NCBI RefSeq assembly: GCF_015767265.1 | Contig: NZ_JADPIB010000009.1 | Location: forward strand, 1 to 64,000 | DNA length: 64,000 nt | Direction: 5' to 3' | From: Aureivirga marina | GTDB taxonomy: Bacteria > Bacteroidota > Bacteroidia > Flavobacteriales > Flavobacteriaceae | Notes under the pieces: model-generated | The model's database searches: none | What the model saw: only the letters and a program-made list of their open reading frames with translations | Told to the model about the DNA's origin: nothing | Program-made: the position numbers and the translations under genes | Shown: piece after piece, positions 26,847 to 35,822 of the stretch | Numbering within the stretch: position 1 is the stretch's first letter | Layout of the letters: every line of letters starts with the position of its first letter

Positions 26847-26884
26847 AAAGGAACACACTGCAACGGTTGGTTGCAGTGCTCCTT
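26847..26884 (+). promoter_or_regulatory. stable mRNA hairpin between atpE and atpF
   Basis: Nine perfect base pairs CACTGCAAC (26856-26864)/GTTGCAGTG (26870-26878) around a 5-base loop, extendable by AAAGGA against TCCTTT with a small internal loop. No T run follows, so it is not a normal terminator. A processing or stability element is more likely. Confidence 0.6.
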
Positions 26885-26939
26885 TCAAAAGAATTAAACA
26901 AAGAAAAACATTAAAAAATAGATACTTAAATATACAGTT

Positions 26940-27431
26940 ATGAATCTTATCGCACCTGAAAGTTTAGTTTTTTGGACAACAATTATCTTCGTTGTTTTCT
27001 TTTTCATCTTAAAGAAAGTAGCTTGGAAACCGATTTTGACTGCTGTTAAAAACAGAGAAGACTCAATCAACAATGCTTTAGCAGCTGCTGAGGAAGCTCG
27101 TAAAGAAATGGCTAATTTAAAAGCTGATAACGAGCGTATCTTAAACGAAGCAAGAGCTGAAAGAGATGCAATGTTAAAAGAGGCGCGTGAAATGAAAGAT
27201 AACATGATTAATGAGGCAAAAGAGCAAGCACAAACTGAAGCATCTAAATTAATAGAGCAAGCACAAGTTGCTATTCAGAATGAGAAAAATGCTGCTATTG
27301 CTGATTTAAAAGGTCAAGTTGCTGAAATTTCATTAGAAATCGCTGAGAAAGTTGTAAAGTCAGAATTATCTGATGATAAGAAACAATTAGAATTAGTAAA
27401 TTCTTTAGTGAAAGACGTTACTTTAAACTAA
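26940..27431 (+). CDS. atpF: ATP synthase F0 subunit b
   Basis: A 163-residue stator subunit with one N-terminal membrane helix (about 8-26: VFWTTIIFVVFFFILKKVAW) and a long charged amphipathic helix (about 40-140) rich in Ala/Glu/Lys that dimerises along the side of F1. It is placed between c and delta as usual. Confidence 0.95.
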   Translation: MNLIAPESLVFWTTIIFVVFFFILKKVAWKPILTAVKNREDSINNALAAAEEARKEMANLKADNERILNEARAERDAMLKEAREMKDNMINEAKEQAQTEASKLIEQAQVAIQNEKNAAIADLKGQVAEISLEIAEKVVKSELSDDKKQLELVNSLVKDVTLN

Positions 27432-27456
27432 TCTAACCAAAAAAGAGTAGAGCAGT

Positions 27457-27999
27457 ATGAGAGTAGCACTTAGATATGCAAAAGCAATTGCAGATGTAGC
27501 AACAGAAAAGAACGTTGCTTCAGATGTGTATAACGATATGAACATGATAGTGGAAACTATCAGAGAAAGTCAAGATTTGCAAACACTTTTAAAAAGTCCA
27601 TTATTACATTCTGATGTAAAAAAGGGTGCTTTAGAATCTATTTTTGGTGGAAAAGTGAATGCAGTGTCTATGGACTTAATGCAATTATTAATCACTAATA
27701 AAAGAATTGATATTCTTGATGTAATTGCAGAAAGATACATTTCTTTAGCAGATACTTTAGCAGGAAAACAAGTTGCAACAGTAACTACAGCAGTAGCCTT
27801 AACAGCTGAGTTAGAAGCGCAAATTTTAGCAAAAGTTAAAGAAATCACTGGAAATGACGCTACATTAGAAAGCATTATTGATCCTGAAGTAATTGGAGGA
27901 TTCATTTTAAGAGTTGGAGATGTTCAATTCGATGCAAGTGTAGCTAGTAAATTAAAGGCATTAAAAGTAAAATTTGAAAATAATCGTTACACAGCATAA
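27457..27999 (+). CDS. atpH: ATP synthase F1 subunit delta
   Basis: A 180-residue soluble subunit. The start RVALRYAKAIADVA and the C-terminal block VIGGFILRVGDVQFDASV are typical of delta/OSCP, which fixes the stator to the top of F1. It lies 25 bases after atpF. Confidence 0.95.
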   Translation: MRVALRYAKAIADVATEKNVASDVYNDMNMIVETIRESQDLQTLLKSPLLHSDVKKGALESIFGGKVNAVSMDLMQLLITNKRIDILDVIAERYISLADTLAGKQVATVTTAVALTAELEAQILAKVKEITGNDATLESIIDPEVIGGFILRVGDVQFDASVASKLKALKVKFENNRYTA

Positions 28000-28050
28000 G
28001 TGTAATACTATTTTAATAGCAAAATTTTTTAGTTTTTAAAAACAAATAAA

Positions 28051-29628
28051 ATGGCAGCAATAAATCCAGCTGAGATATCAGCAATTTTGAAACAACAATT
28101 ATCAGGTTTCGAGGCAAATGCATCGCTTGATGAAGTAGGAACAGTACTACAAGTAGGAGATGGTATTGCACGTGTATATGGTTTATCAAATGTACAATAT
28201 GGTGAGTTAGTAGATTTCGGATCAGGATTACAAGGAATTGTACTAAACCTAGAAGAAGATAATGTTGGGGTTGTATTATTAGGAGACTCTAAAGAAGTAA
28301 AAGAAGGATCAACAGTAAAACGTACAAATACAATTGCATCTTTAAACGTAGGAGAAGGAATTGTTGGACGTGTTGTTGATACATTAGGAAATCCAATCGA
28401 TGGTAAAGGACCAATCGCAGGTGAAACTTACGAAATGCCACTTGAGCGTAAAGCTCCAGGAGTAGTTTTCCGTGAGCCTGTAACTGAACCATTACAAACT
28501 GGTATCAAATCAGTAGATGCTATGATTCCTGTAGGAAGAGGACAACGTGAGTTAATCATTGGTGACCGTCAAACAGGTAAATCAACTGTAGCAATTGATA
28601 CAATCTTAAATCAAAAAGAATTTTACGATGCTGGTAACCCAGTATATTGTATTTATGTTGCAATTGGACAAAAAGCTTCAACAGTAGCGGGAATCGTTAG
28701 TTTATTAGAAGAAAAAGGTGCTTTAGCTTATACAACAGTTGTTGCTGCAAACGCATCTGATCCAGCTCCAATGCAAGTATATGCTCCATTCGCAGGTGCT
28801 GCAATCGGAGAATATTTCCGTGATACAGGACGTCCTGCATTAATCGTTTATGATGATTTATCTAAACAAGCCGTAGCTTACCGTGAGGTATCTCTTTTAT
28901 TAAGAAGACCACCAGGTCGTGAGGCTTATCCTGGAGACGTATTCTACTTACACTCTCGTTTATTAGAGCGTGCTGCAAAAGTTATCAACGATGATAAAAT
29001 TGCTGCTCAAATGAATGATGTACCAGATTCATTAAAAGGTAAAGTTAAAGGAGGAGGATCTCTTACTGCATTACCAATTATTGAAACACAAGCGGGAGAC
29101 GTTTCTGCATATATTCCTACAAACGTAATTTCTATTACTGATGGACAGATTTTCTTAGAGTCTGATTTATTCAACTCAGGAGTTCGTCCAGCGATTAACG
29201 TAGGTATTTCAGTATCTCGTGTAGGAGGTTCTGCACAGATTAAATCAATGAAGAAAGTATCTGGAACATTAAAATTAGATCAAGCTCAATTCCGTGAATT
29301 AGAAGCATTCGCGAAATTTGGATCTGACTTAGATGCTGCAACAATGAACGTGATTGAAAAAGGTAAGAGAAACGTGGAGATCTTAAAGCAAGCTCAAAAC
29401 GATCCATTTACTGTGGAAGATCAGGTTGCTATCATTTACGCAGGTTCTAAGAACTTATTAAAAGATGTTCCTGTAAATAAAGTTAAAGAATTCGAAAGAG
29501 ATTACATCGAGTACTTAAACGCAAAACACAGAGATGCATTAGATACTTTAAAGGCTGGAAAATTAACAGACGAAGTAACTACTGTATTAGCTAATGTAGC
29601 AAAAGAATTATCAGCAAAATATGCTTAA
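28051..29628 (+). CDS. atpA: ATP synthase F1 subunit alpha
   Basis: A 525-residue subunit. Walker [10 protein letters not shown] is at about residues 170-178, [13 protein letters not shown] forms the Walker B region, and [14 protein letters not shown] and the regulatory arginine block [10 protein letters not shown] are all present. Its codon use is visibly more polished (CGT for Arg, GGT for Gly) than that of neighbouring hypothetical genes, as expected of a highly expressed gene. A long hairpin separates it from atpG. Confidence 0.97.
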   Translation: MAAINPAEISAILKQQLSGFEANASLDEVGTVLQVGDGIARVYGLSNVQYGELVDFGSGLQGIVLNLEEDNVGVVLLGDSKEVKEGSTVKRTNTIASLNVGEGIVGRVVDTLGNPIDGKGPIAGETYEMPLERKAPGVVFREPVTEPLQTGIKSVDAMIPVGRGQRELIIGDRQTGKSTVAIDTILNQKEFYDAGNPVYCIYVAIGQKASTVAGIVSLLEEKGALAYTTVVAANASDPAPMQVYAPFAGAAIGEYFRDTGRPALIVYDDLSKQAVAYREVSLLLRRPPGREAYPGDVFYLHSRLLERAAKVINDDKIAAQMNDVPDSLKGKVKGGGSLTALPIIETQAGDVSAYIPTNVISITDGQIFLESDLFNSGVRPAINVGISVSRVGGSAQIKSMKKVSGTLKLDQAQFRELEAFAKFGSDLDAATMNVIEKGKRNVEILKQAQNDPFTVEDQVAIIYAGSKNLLKDVPVNKVKEFERDYIEYLNAKHRDALDTLKAGKLTDEVTTVLANVAKELSAKYA

Positions 29629-29635
29629 TAAAGCT

Positions 29636-29688
29636 TTTAGTATTGAGTAGTAAGGTTCATTCCTTACTACTGAATACTCAATACTAAA
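29636..29688 (+). promoter_or_regulatory. long two-part hairpin between atpA and atpG
   Basis: TTTAGTATTGA (29636-29646) pairs with TCAATACTAAA (29678-29688) and GTAGTAAGG (29647-29655) with CCTTACTAC (29662-29670), leaving a 6-base loop and a 7-base bulge. It fills almost the whole gap between the two genes and ends 13 bases before the atpG start. Confidence 0.7.
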
Positions 29689-29701
29689 TAACTCTATACT
29701 T

Positions 29702-30559
29702 ATGGCAAACTTAAAAGAAATACGTAACAGAATCACATCTATTAGTTCAACTATGCAAATTACTAGTGCCATGAAAATGGTATCTGCTGCAAAGTTGAAA
29801 AAAGCTCAAGATGCAATCACAGAAATGCGCCCTTATGCTGATAAGTTAACTGAACTTTTACAAAGTTTAAGCGCAACACTAGATGATAATGCTGGTGGTG
29901 TGTATTCTGAGCAAAGAGAAGTATCTAAAGTATTACTTGTTCCTATTACTTCTAACAGAGGTTTATGTGGTGGATTCAATTCTTCTATTATCAAAGAGAC
30001 GAAGAGAGTTGCTACACAATATTCAGGAAAAGAAATTGATATTTTAACTATTGGAAAAAAAGGAAACGATCTTTTATCAAAAGAATTTAATACTATCGAA
30101 AATAACAATGAGATTTTTGATGATATTACTTATGATAATGTTTCTGTAATTGCGGAAAAATTAATGAATTTATTCGCTGATGGTAGTTACGATAAAATAG
30201 AAATTGTTTACAATAGATTTAAGAATGCTGCCACGCAAATTGCTACTGTAGAACAATTTTTACCAATCAAACCAGTGGAGAAAGATTCTAATGTTGTTTT
30301 AGATTATATCTTTGAACCATCTAAAAATGAAATCGTTTTAGACTTAGTTCCTAAATCGTTAAAAACACAATTATTAAAAGCTATAAGAGATTCATTCGCT
30401 GCGGAACATGGTGCTCGTATGACTGCAATGCATAAAGCAACAGATAACGCAACTGAACTGAAAAATGAGTTATTATTAACTTATAACAAAGCTCGTCAGG
30501 CTGCAATTACAAACGAAATCTTAGAGATCGTTGGTGGAGCGGAAGCTTTAAATAACTAA
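29702..30559 (+). CDS. atpG: ATP synthase F1 subunit gamma
   Basis: A 285-residue central-stalk subunit with the conserved start KEIRNRITSISSTMQITSAM and end AITNEILEIVGGAEAL, the two helices that form the rotating coiled coil. It ends the operon: a strong terminator follows, and atpD (beta) and atpC (epsilon) are not in the window. Confidence 0.96.
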   Translation: MANLKEIRNRITSISSTMQITSAMKMVSAAKLKKAQDAITEMRPYADKLTELLQSLSATLDDNAGGVYSEQREVSKVLLVPITSNRGLCGGFNSSIIKETKRVATQYSGKEIDILTIGKKGNDLLSKEFNTIENNNEIFDDITYDNVSVIAEKLMNLFADGSYDKIEIVYNRFKNAATQIATVEQFLPIKPVEKDSNVVLDYIFEPSKNEIVLDLVPKSLKTQLLKAIRDSFAAEHGARMTAMHKATDNATELKNELLLTYNKARQAAITNEILEIVGGAEALNN

Positions 30560-30597
30560 GAATACAGAATTGTTGTAAAATACAATTTCAAAATATT

Positions 30598-30631
30598 AAA
30601 AAACCCACAGAATATTTCTGTGGGTTTTTTG
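30598..30631 (+). terminator. rho-independent terminator of the atp operon
   Basis: Stem AAACCCACAGA (30601-30611) with TCTGTGGGTTT (30617-30627), short loop, T run to 30630. Confidence 0.92.
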
Positions 30632-30664
30632 TTTTTATATATAATTATTAATTAGAAAAATGCT

Positions 30665-31537
30665 ATGAAAAAATCTATACTTTTAATTTGTTTTGTAATT
30701 TCTTTCAAATCATTCTCTGTACATAAAAATGTAGTAAGAAATTTTCAATATGGAAATGTTTCGGGAACTTATATTACAGCATGTAACAATGATGGAAATA
30801 TAAATGACTTTGATATTTTAACACAATTAACAGCAAAGCTTGCCGAAAAAGTTTCTTATAAAGACCCAATTCTATTATTTTTTAAACATAAAACTTCTAC
30901 TTATAAATCTCGGTTTTCTGAAATTAAAAAGGATAATAAAGCTCATGGGAAAGTTTTTGGAATTACTTTTAACGATTATAATTTTAAAAAAATCAATATT
31001 TGGGAAACATTGAAACTTTTAGAATTTGCAATGAAAAATGATTTTAAACAGGAAAAAAGAATAATTATTAAATATTCAGAATTAGCTGATGAATTAATGT
31101 TTAAAATTAAAAAATCAGAAGAATCTAAAGAGATTGAAAAGTTGCGAAGAGAACAAATATTCTTTTTAAATAAAAACGGAATTCAAGCATATTTCGAGAA
31201 TAAAACGTATCATTTTACAAATCAAAAAATAACTTTTCAAACAAATTCTCTTGAATATTTATTGACTTTATATAATGGAATCATGGTTTTTGATACAAAA
31301 TCTACTTTTATTTATTTTAATTCAAAAACTACAATGAAGAAAAAAATAGAGTTAGATTTATATAAAAATCTTTCAGATTTTCCTTTCTATTATAATTCTA
31401 TAAATATTTATAATCAAAAGAAATTAAAAGAAGGAATATTTATTTATAAAGTAAGAGATTCAAAACAAAATGGTTTTATATTTTCAGAAGAAAAAAACGA
31501 AATAATAGATTTTTATAATAAGTCAAATAATCCTTAA
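30665..31537 (+). CDS. hypothetical exported protein
   Basis: A 290-residue protein I do not recognise. Residues 1-18 (KKSILLICFVISFKSF) look like a signal peptide. The rest is rich in Lys, Phe, Ile and Asn, with a helical middle (KIKKSEESKEIEKLRREQ near 155) and no repeated or catalytic motif. It starts 34 bases after the atp terminator and is followed by another monocistronic gene. Codon use is very AT-rich. It may be a lineage-specific protein. Confidence 0.55.
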   Translation: MKKSILLICFVISFKSFSVHKNVVRNFQYGNVSGTYITACNNDGNINDFDILTQLTAKLAEKVSYKDPILLFFKHKTSTYKSRFSEIKKDNKAHGKVFGITFNDYNFKKINIWETLKLLEFAMKNDFKQEKRIIIKYSELADELMFKIKKSEESKEIEKLRREQIFFLNKNGIQAYFENKTYHFTNQKITFQTNSLEYLLTLYNGIMVFDTKSTFIYFNSKTTMKKKIELDLYKNLSDFPFYYNSINIYNQKKLKEGIFIYKVRDSKQNGFIFSEEKNEIIDFYNKSNNP

Positions 31538-31546
31538 AATTCTCCG

Positions 31547-31554
31547 TATATTTG
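31547..31554 (+). promoter_or_regulatory. putative -7 element of the exonuclease gene
   Basis: TATATTTG fits TAnnTTTG 49 bases before the start codon. No -33 element at the expected place. Confidence 0.3.
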
Positions 31555-31603
31555 AGTTCATTGAAAAGAAAAAGTAAAATTAAAAACTAAAAAAAAAGAG
31601 CTA

Positions 31604-32320
31604 ATGCAACAACCAAAAATTCACTTCGAGAATATTTTATTTTTAGACATTGAAACAGTTCCTGAAACTGAAACTTTTGAAGAACTTTCTGATATTAAAA
31701 AACAACTTTTTGCTGATAAGACGAAATACCAAAGAAAAGATGAAGAAACTCCAGAAGAGTTTTATCATAAAGCTGGAATTTGGGCAGAATTTGGAAAAAT
31801 TGTATGTATTTCTGTTGGTTTTTTCAAACAGAAAGAAGGAGATAGAAATTTTAGAGTAAAATCGTTTTTTGGAGAAGAAGGACAACTTTTAAATGAATTT
31901 AAAAATCTTCTGGAAAGTTATTTTGCACATTCAAAATATTTGCTTTGCGCACATAATGGAAAAGAATTTGATTTTCCTTATATCGCAAGACGAATGGTAA
32001 TTAATGGAATTTCTTTACCTCAAAAATTAAATTTATTCGGAAAAAAACCTTGGGAAATTCCACATATTGATACTATGGAAATGTGGAAATTTGGAGATTT
32101 TAAACATTATACTTCTTTAAAACTTTTGACAACTATTTTAAATATTCCTTCACCGAAAGATGACATTGATGGAAGTCAGGTTGCAGAAGTTTTTTATAAA
32201 GAAAAAGATATTGATAGAATAATTACTTATTGCGAAAAAGACACAATTACTGTTGCGCAACTTTTGTTACGTTTCCAGAATTTACCACTGTTAGAAGAGC
32301 ATGAAATAATCATAACTTAA
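31604..32320 (+). CDS. predicted 3'-5' exonuclease (PolB-exonuclease-like)
   Basis: A 238-residue DnaQ-fold nuclease. The four acidic blocks are present: FLDIETVPE (Exo I, about residue 14), CAHNGKEFDFPYIARR (Exo II, about 115), the ID-T-E region IPHIDTMEMWKFGD near 155 and YCEKDTITVAQLLLRF (Exo III, about 212). It matches the family of predicted exonucleases related to the proofreading domain of DNA polymerase B (PF10108). It is probably a stand-alone DNA- or RNA-trimming enzyme. A UUCG-loop terminator follows. Confidence 0.82.
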   Translation: MQQPKIHFENILFLDIETVPETETFEELSDIKKQLFADKTKYQRKDEETPEEFYHKAGIWAEFGKIVCISVGFFKQKEGDRNFRVKSFFGEEGQLLNEFKNLLESYFAHSKYLLCAHNGKEFDFPYIARRMVINGISLPQKLNLFGKKPWEIPHIDTMEMWKFGDFKHYTSLKLLTTILNIPSPKDDIDGSQVAEVFYKEKDIDRIITYCEKDTITVAQLLLRFQNLPLLEEHEIIIT

Positions 32321-32344
32321 TATATTTGCTCAAGCGAAAAAATG

Positions 32345-32372
32345 AAAGTTTAACTTCGGTTAAACTTTTTTT
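32345..32372 (+). terminator. rho-independent terminator with TTCG tetraloop
   Basis: Stem AAAGTTTAAC (32345-32354), loop TTCG, stem GTTAAACTTT (32359-32368), T run. The loop is the extra-stable UUCG type. Confidence 0.93.
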
Positions 32373-32398
32373 ATGGATTAAATTTCGATTTGAACTTT

Positions 32399-32428
32399 TT
32401 TGCTTTCCAAATAAATTAGATAACTTTC
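32399..32428 (+). promoter_or_regulatory. putative promoter of the AddA-like gene
   Basis: TTTG at 32399-32402, an 18-base spacer and TAACTTTC at 32421-32428 (one mismatch to TAnnTTTG), directly after the upstream terminator. Confidence 0.4.
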
Positions 32429-32464
32429 TTATAAATTATCAAATAGAAAAACTGATAACAAAAC

Positions 32465-35400
32465 ATGTCTGAAAAATCAACTTTTATAGTTTATAATGCA
32501 TCTGCTGGAAGTGGAAAAACGTTTACGTTGGTGAAAGAAACCTTGGTATTACTGCTTTCGACGAATGATTTAATGCGTTATAAACGAATTTTGGCAATTA
32601 CGTTTACGAATAAAGCTGCAGGAGAAATGAAAGAAAGAATCATTCATTATCTAAAACTTTTTGCTGATAAAAAAGAGAATGATATGTTGGATCATGTATT
32701 TCAAATTATCAGTGAAAAAAAGCCAATTTCAAAAGAGTTGATTTGCAATCGCGCAAAAACTGTTTTGGAAAATATCCTACATAATTATGCAGCTTTTAGT
32801 GTAACGACAATTGATAGTTTGACACATCGAATTATTCGAAGTTTTTCAAAAGATTTAGGTTTGTCTTTGAATTTTGAAGTAGAAATGGATGGTGGAAAAT
32901 TAATTGAAGAAGCTGTCGATATTTTAATTGCAAAAATTGGAAAAGACAAAGAAGTTACAGATTTACTTTTGCAGTTTTCACTTCAAAAATCAGAAGAAGA
33001 TAAATCTTGGGATATTTCTAAAGAATTGAAAGAATTTGCAAGAACTTTATTGAATGAAGATGATATTCGAGAATTGGAAAAAGTAAAAGATAAATCAATT
33101 CAAGATTATAAAAAGCTTCGAAAATTTATTCAATCTCAAAATGAAATTATTGAAGAACAAGCGCAAAAAATAGGAAAAGAAGCTTTGGATTTGATAGAAT
33201 CGAATGGAATTGAAATAAAAGATTTTAATCGTTCTGTGATTCCAAAATATTTTGAAAAACTTCGAGATGCTTTTAAAGACAACGATTTTCTTCCAGATGT
33301 AACTGCTTTTAAACATTTTGAAAATAATACACTTTACGCAAAATCGAAACCAGCGAATGTTAAACAAAGTATTGATGCAATAGCTCCAAAATTAAAAGAG
33401 CTTTTTGAAGATTCCATGCGATATGGGAAATATTATTATTTGAATAAAAGATATTTAAATAGCATTGTTCCGATGTCTGTTTTAAATGCTGTTCGACATG
33501 AATTAGAGCAATTAAAAGAAGAAAATAATATTCGTTTAAATGCTGAATTTAATAAAATCATTAATGATGAAATTCGCAAACAACCTGTTCCTTTTATTTA
33601 TGAAAGAATTGGACAACGATATTCGGATTATTTTATTGATGAAATGCAAGATACTTCTGTTTTGCAATGGGAAAATTTAATTCCTTTAATTGGAAATGCT
33701 TTGCATAGTGAATACGATGATAAAACAAAAGGTTTTTTGTTATTGGTTGGTGATGCGAAACAAGCAATTTATAGTTTTAGAGGTGGAAAAGCAGAACAAT
33801 TTATTAAACTTTCTGAGTTTGAAGATGAGGAATATTTAGAAGTTGAAACGGAAGAAAATCCATTTTATATTGAGAAATCTTTGGAGAACTTGACAACAAA
33901 CTTCCGCAGTCACTCTGCGATTGTTGACTTCACTAATGACTTTTTTACACATATTTCTAAATTTTTAAATAATGAATCTTATCAAAATTTATATGTAGAA
34001 GGAAATCAACAAAACATTAATTCGAATAAAGAAGGTTATGTAGAAATTTCTTTTGTAGATAAGAAAAATTTGGATGCAGAAGAAAAAGAATTGGTGTATC
34101 CGAAAAAAGTTTTAGAGATAATTCAGAATATGGATTCGGCTTTTCAACGAAAAGACATTTGTATTTTAACTCGAAAAACAAAAGATGCAAGAGCTGTTGC
34201 AAAATATTTAAGTGAAAATAATATTGATATTGTTTCTTCTGAAACACTTTTAATCAATAATTCGGAGAAAGTACAATTTATCATCAATCTTTTGAAGTTT
34301 ATTCATTTTGATTTAGATAAACAAGTGAAAATTGATGCATTATATTTCTTGTATAAACATTTAGAAATTCAAGAAGAAGAGCATCATTTTTTAGCAGAAT
34401 TTATTCATTTAAATAATAATGAGTTTTTTGAAAAATTAGCCGAATTTTCTATTGTATTTGATTATGCTGATTTTCTTCAAAAACCTTTGATAAATGGAGT
34501 AGAACAAATCATTCGAGATTTTAAATTAACACAAGAAACAGATGCGTATTTACAGTTTTTCTTGGATTTAGTGATGGAATATCAAGATTCGAAAGGAAAC
34601 AGTTTGTTGGGATTTTTGTCTTTTTGGGAACAACAGAAAGATAAGAAAACGATTATTTCGCCAGAGGGACAAGATGCTGTTCGAATCATGACAATTCACA
34701 AGTCAAAAGGATTGGAATTTCCAGTGGTAATTTTTCCTTATGATTTACATATTTATGGCGAAATAACTAGAAAGTTTTGGTATCCTCTAGATCCAGAAAT
34801 TTACCAAGGATTTCCATCTTTAAAAATTGATTATAATATTGAGAAATTTAAATTGCTTGGTGGAGCTGCGGAAATTTTAGCAACAAAGAGAGAACACGAT
34901 TTGGAGTTGGATAATTTTAATCTGTTATATGTGGCTTTAACTCGACCTGTGGAGCAATTATATATTATTTCAGAAAAGAACTTAGATTCGAAAGGAAATG
35001 AGCGATTAAATAACTATTCTGGCTTATTCATTAATTATTTAAAAATGTTTACGGATGAAAATGCTTGGGATGAAAATAAAGATGTATATGAATTTGGTTC
35101 CAAAGAAAGAAAACATTTACCAAAAGAAGAAACATCAGAAATTGAAACAATACAACAAAAGCGATTTTTATCGACGCCATGGAAAGATCATCAGATTTCG
35201 ATTGTGACAAGTGCTTCTTTACTTTGGGATACGGAACAAGAAGAAGCGATTTCTTATGGAAATTTGATTCATGAAATTGCTTCGAAAATTATCACTAAAA
35301 AAGATATTGAATCTGTTGTTGATACTTATGTTTTTGAAGGAGTTTTAGAAATTGAACAACGAGGAGAAATTATACAAAAACTTTTTGCAATTGTAGAACA

Positions 35401-35734
35401 TCCGATTTTACAAGCTTTTTATGAAGAAGGAATTAAAGTTTACAATGAAAGAGAAATTATGGTTCCGAAAACAAAAGAGCAAATTGCATATGAATCTGGA
35501 ATGAAAGGATTAAATGAAGATAAGATCAAAACGTATGAGATTTTAATTCCAGATAGAATGGTTGTTTTACCTAATAATGAAGCAATAATTATTGATTATA
35601 AAACAGGAAAACCATCTTTTACATATCACAAACAATTAGAAAGATATGCGGAAGTTATCGAAAAAATGAATTATAAAGTTTCGAAGAAATATTTAGTATA
35701 TATTGATGAAGAGATTGTAGTGGAAGAAGTATAA
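32465..35734 (+). CDS. UvrD/Rep helicase with C-terminal nuclease (AddA/RecB-like)
   Basis: A 1089-residue DNA repair enzyme. Helicase motifs in order are Walker A NASAGSGKTFTLVKE near residue 14, DEMQDTSVLQWENL near 391 (DEMQ in place of the commoner DEFQ), LLLVGDAKQAIYSFRGGK near 425, TNFRS near 480, MTIHKSKGLEFPVV near 745 and LLYVALTRP near 825. A PD-(D/E)XK nuclease end follows with AIIIDYKTGK near 1042. It would unwind and trim double-strand ends for RecA loading together with an AddB partner. No addB gene is adjacent. Confidence 0.9.
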   Translation: MSEKSTFIVYNASAGSGKTFTLVKETLVLLLSTNDLMRYKRILAITFTNKAAGEMKERIIHYLKLFADKKENDMLDHVFQIISEKKPISKELICNRAKTVLENILHNYAAFSVTTIDSLTHRIIRSFSKDLGLSLNFEVEMDGGKLIEEAVDILIAKIGKDKEVTDLLLQFSLQKSEEDKSWDISKELKEFARTLLNEDDIRELEKVKDKSIQDYKKLRKFIQSQNEIIEEQAQKIGKEALDLIESNGIEIKDFNRSVIPKYFEKLRDAFKDNDFLPDVTAFKHFENNTLYAKSKPANVKQSIDAIAPKLKELFEDSMRYGKYYYLNKRYLNSIVPMSVLNAVRHELEQLKEENNIRLNAEFNKIINDEIRKQPVPFIYERIGQRYSDYFIDEMQDTSVLQWENLIPLIGNALHSEYDDKTKGFLLLVGDAKQAIYSFRGGKAEQFIKLSEFEDEEYLEVETEENPFYIEKSLENLTTNFRSHSAIVDFTNDFFTHISKFLNNESYQNLYVEGNQQNINSNKEGYVEISFVDKKNLDAEEKELVYPKKVLEIIQNMDSAFQRKDICILTRKTKDARAVAKYLSENNIDIVSSETLLINNSEKVQFIINLLKFIHFDLDKQVKIDALYFLYKHLEIQEEEHHFLAEFIHLNNNEFFEKLAEFSIVFDYADFLQKPLINGVEQIIRDFKLTQETDAYLQFFLDLVMEYQDSKGNSLLGFLSFWEQQKDKKTIISPEGQDAVRIMTIHKSKGLEFPVVIFPYDLHIYGEITRKFWYPLDPEIYQGFPSLKIDYNIEKFKLLGGAAEILATKREHDLELDNFNLLYVALTRPVEQLYIISEKNLDSKGNERLNNYSGLFINYLKMFTDENAWDENKDVYEFGSKERKHLPKEETSEIETIQQKRFLSTPWKDHQISIVTSASLLWDTEQEEAISYGNLIHEIASKIITKKDIESVVDTYVFEGVLEIEQRGEIIQKLFAIVEHPILQAFYEEGIKVYNEREIMVPKTKEQIAYESGMKGLNEDKIKTYEILIPDRMVVLPNNEAIIIDYKTGKPSFTYHKQLERYAEVIEKMNYKVSKKYLVYIDEEIVVEEV

Positions 35735-35742
35735 TTATTAAT

Positions 35743-35750
35743 TACATTTG
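35743..35750 (+). promoter_or_regulatory. putative -7 element of kbl
   Basis: TACATTTG fits TAnnTTTG and lies 72 bases before the kbl start, just after the helicase stop. The -33 element is not clear. Confidence 0.35.
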
Positions 35751-35822
35751 TAAACATTAAGATTTTCAAAGTCGATAATTAAACTTTTAATAAAAAGAAT
35801 TTTATCTCAAAACTAAAAAAAT

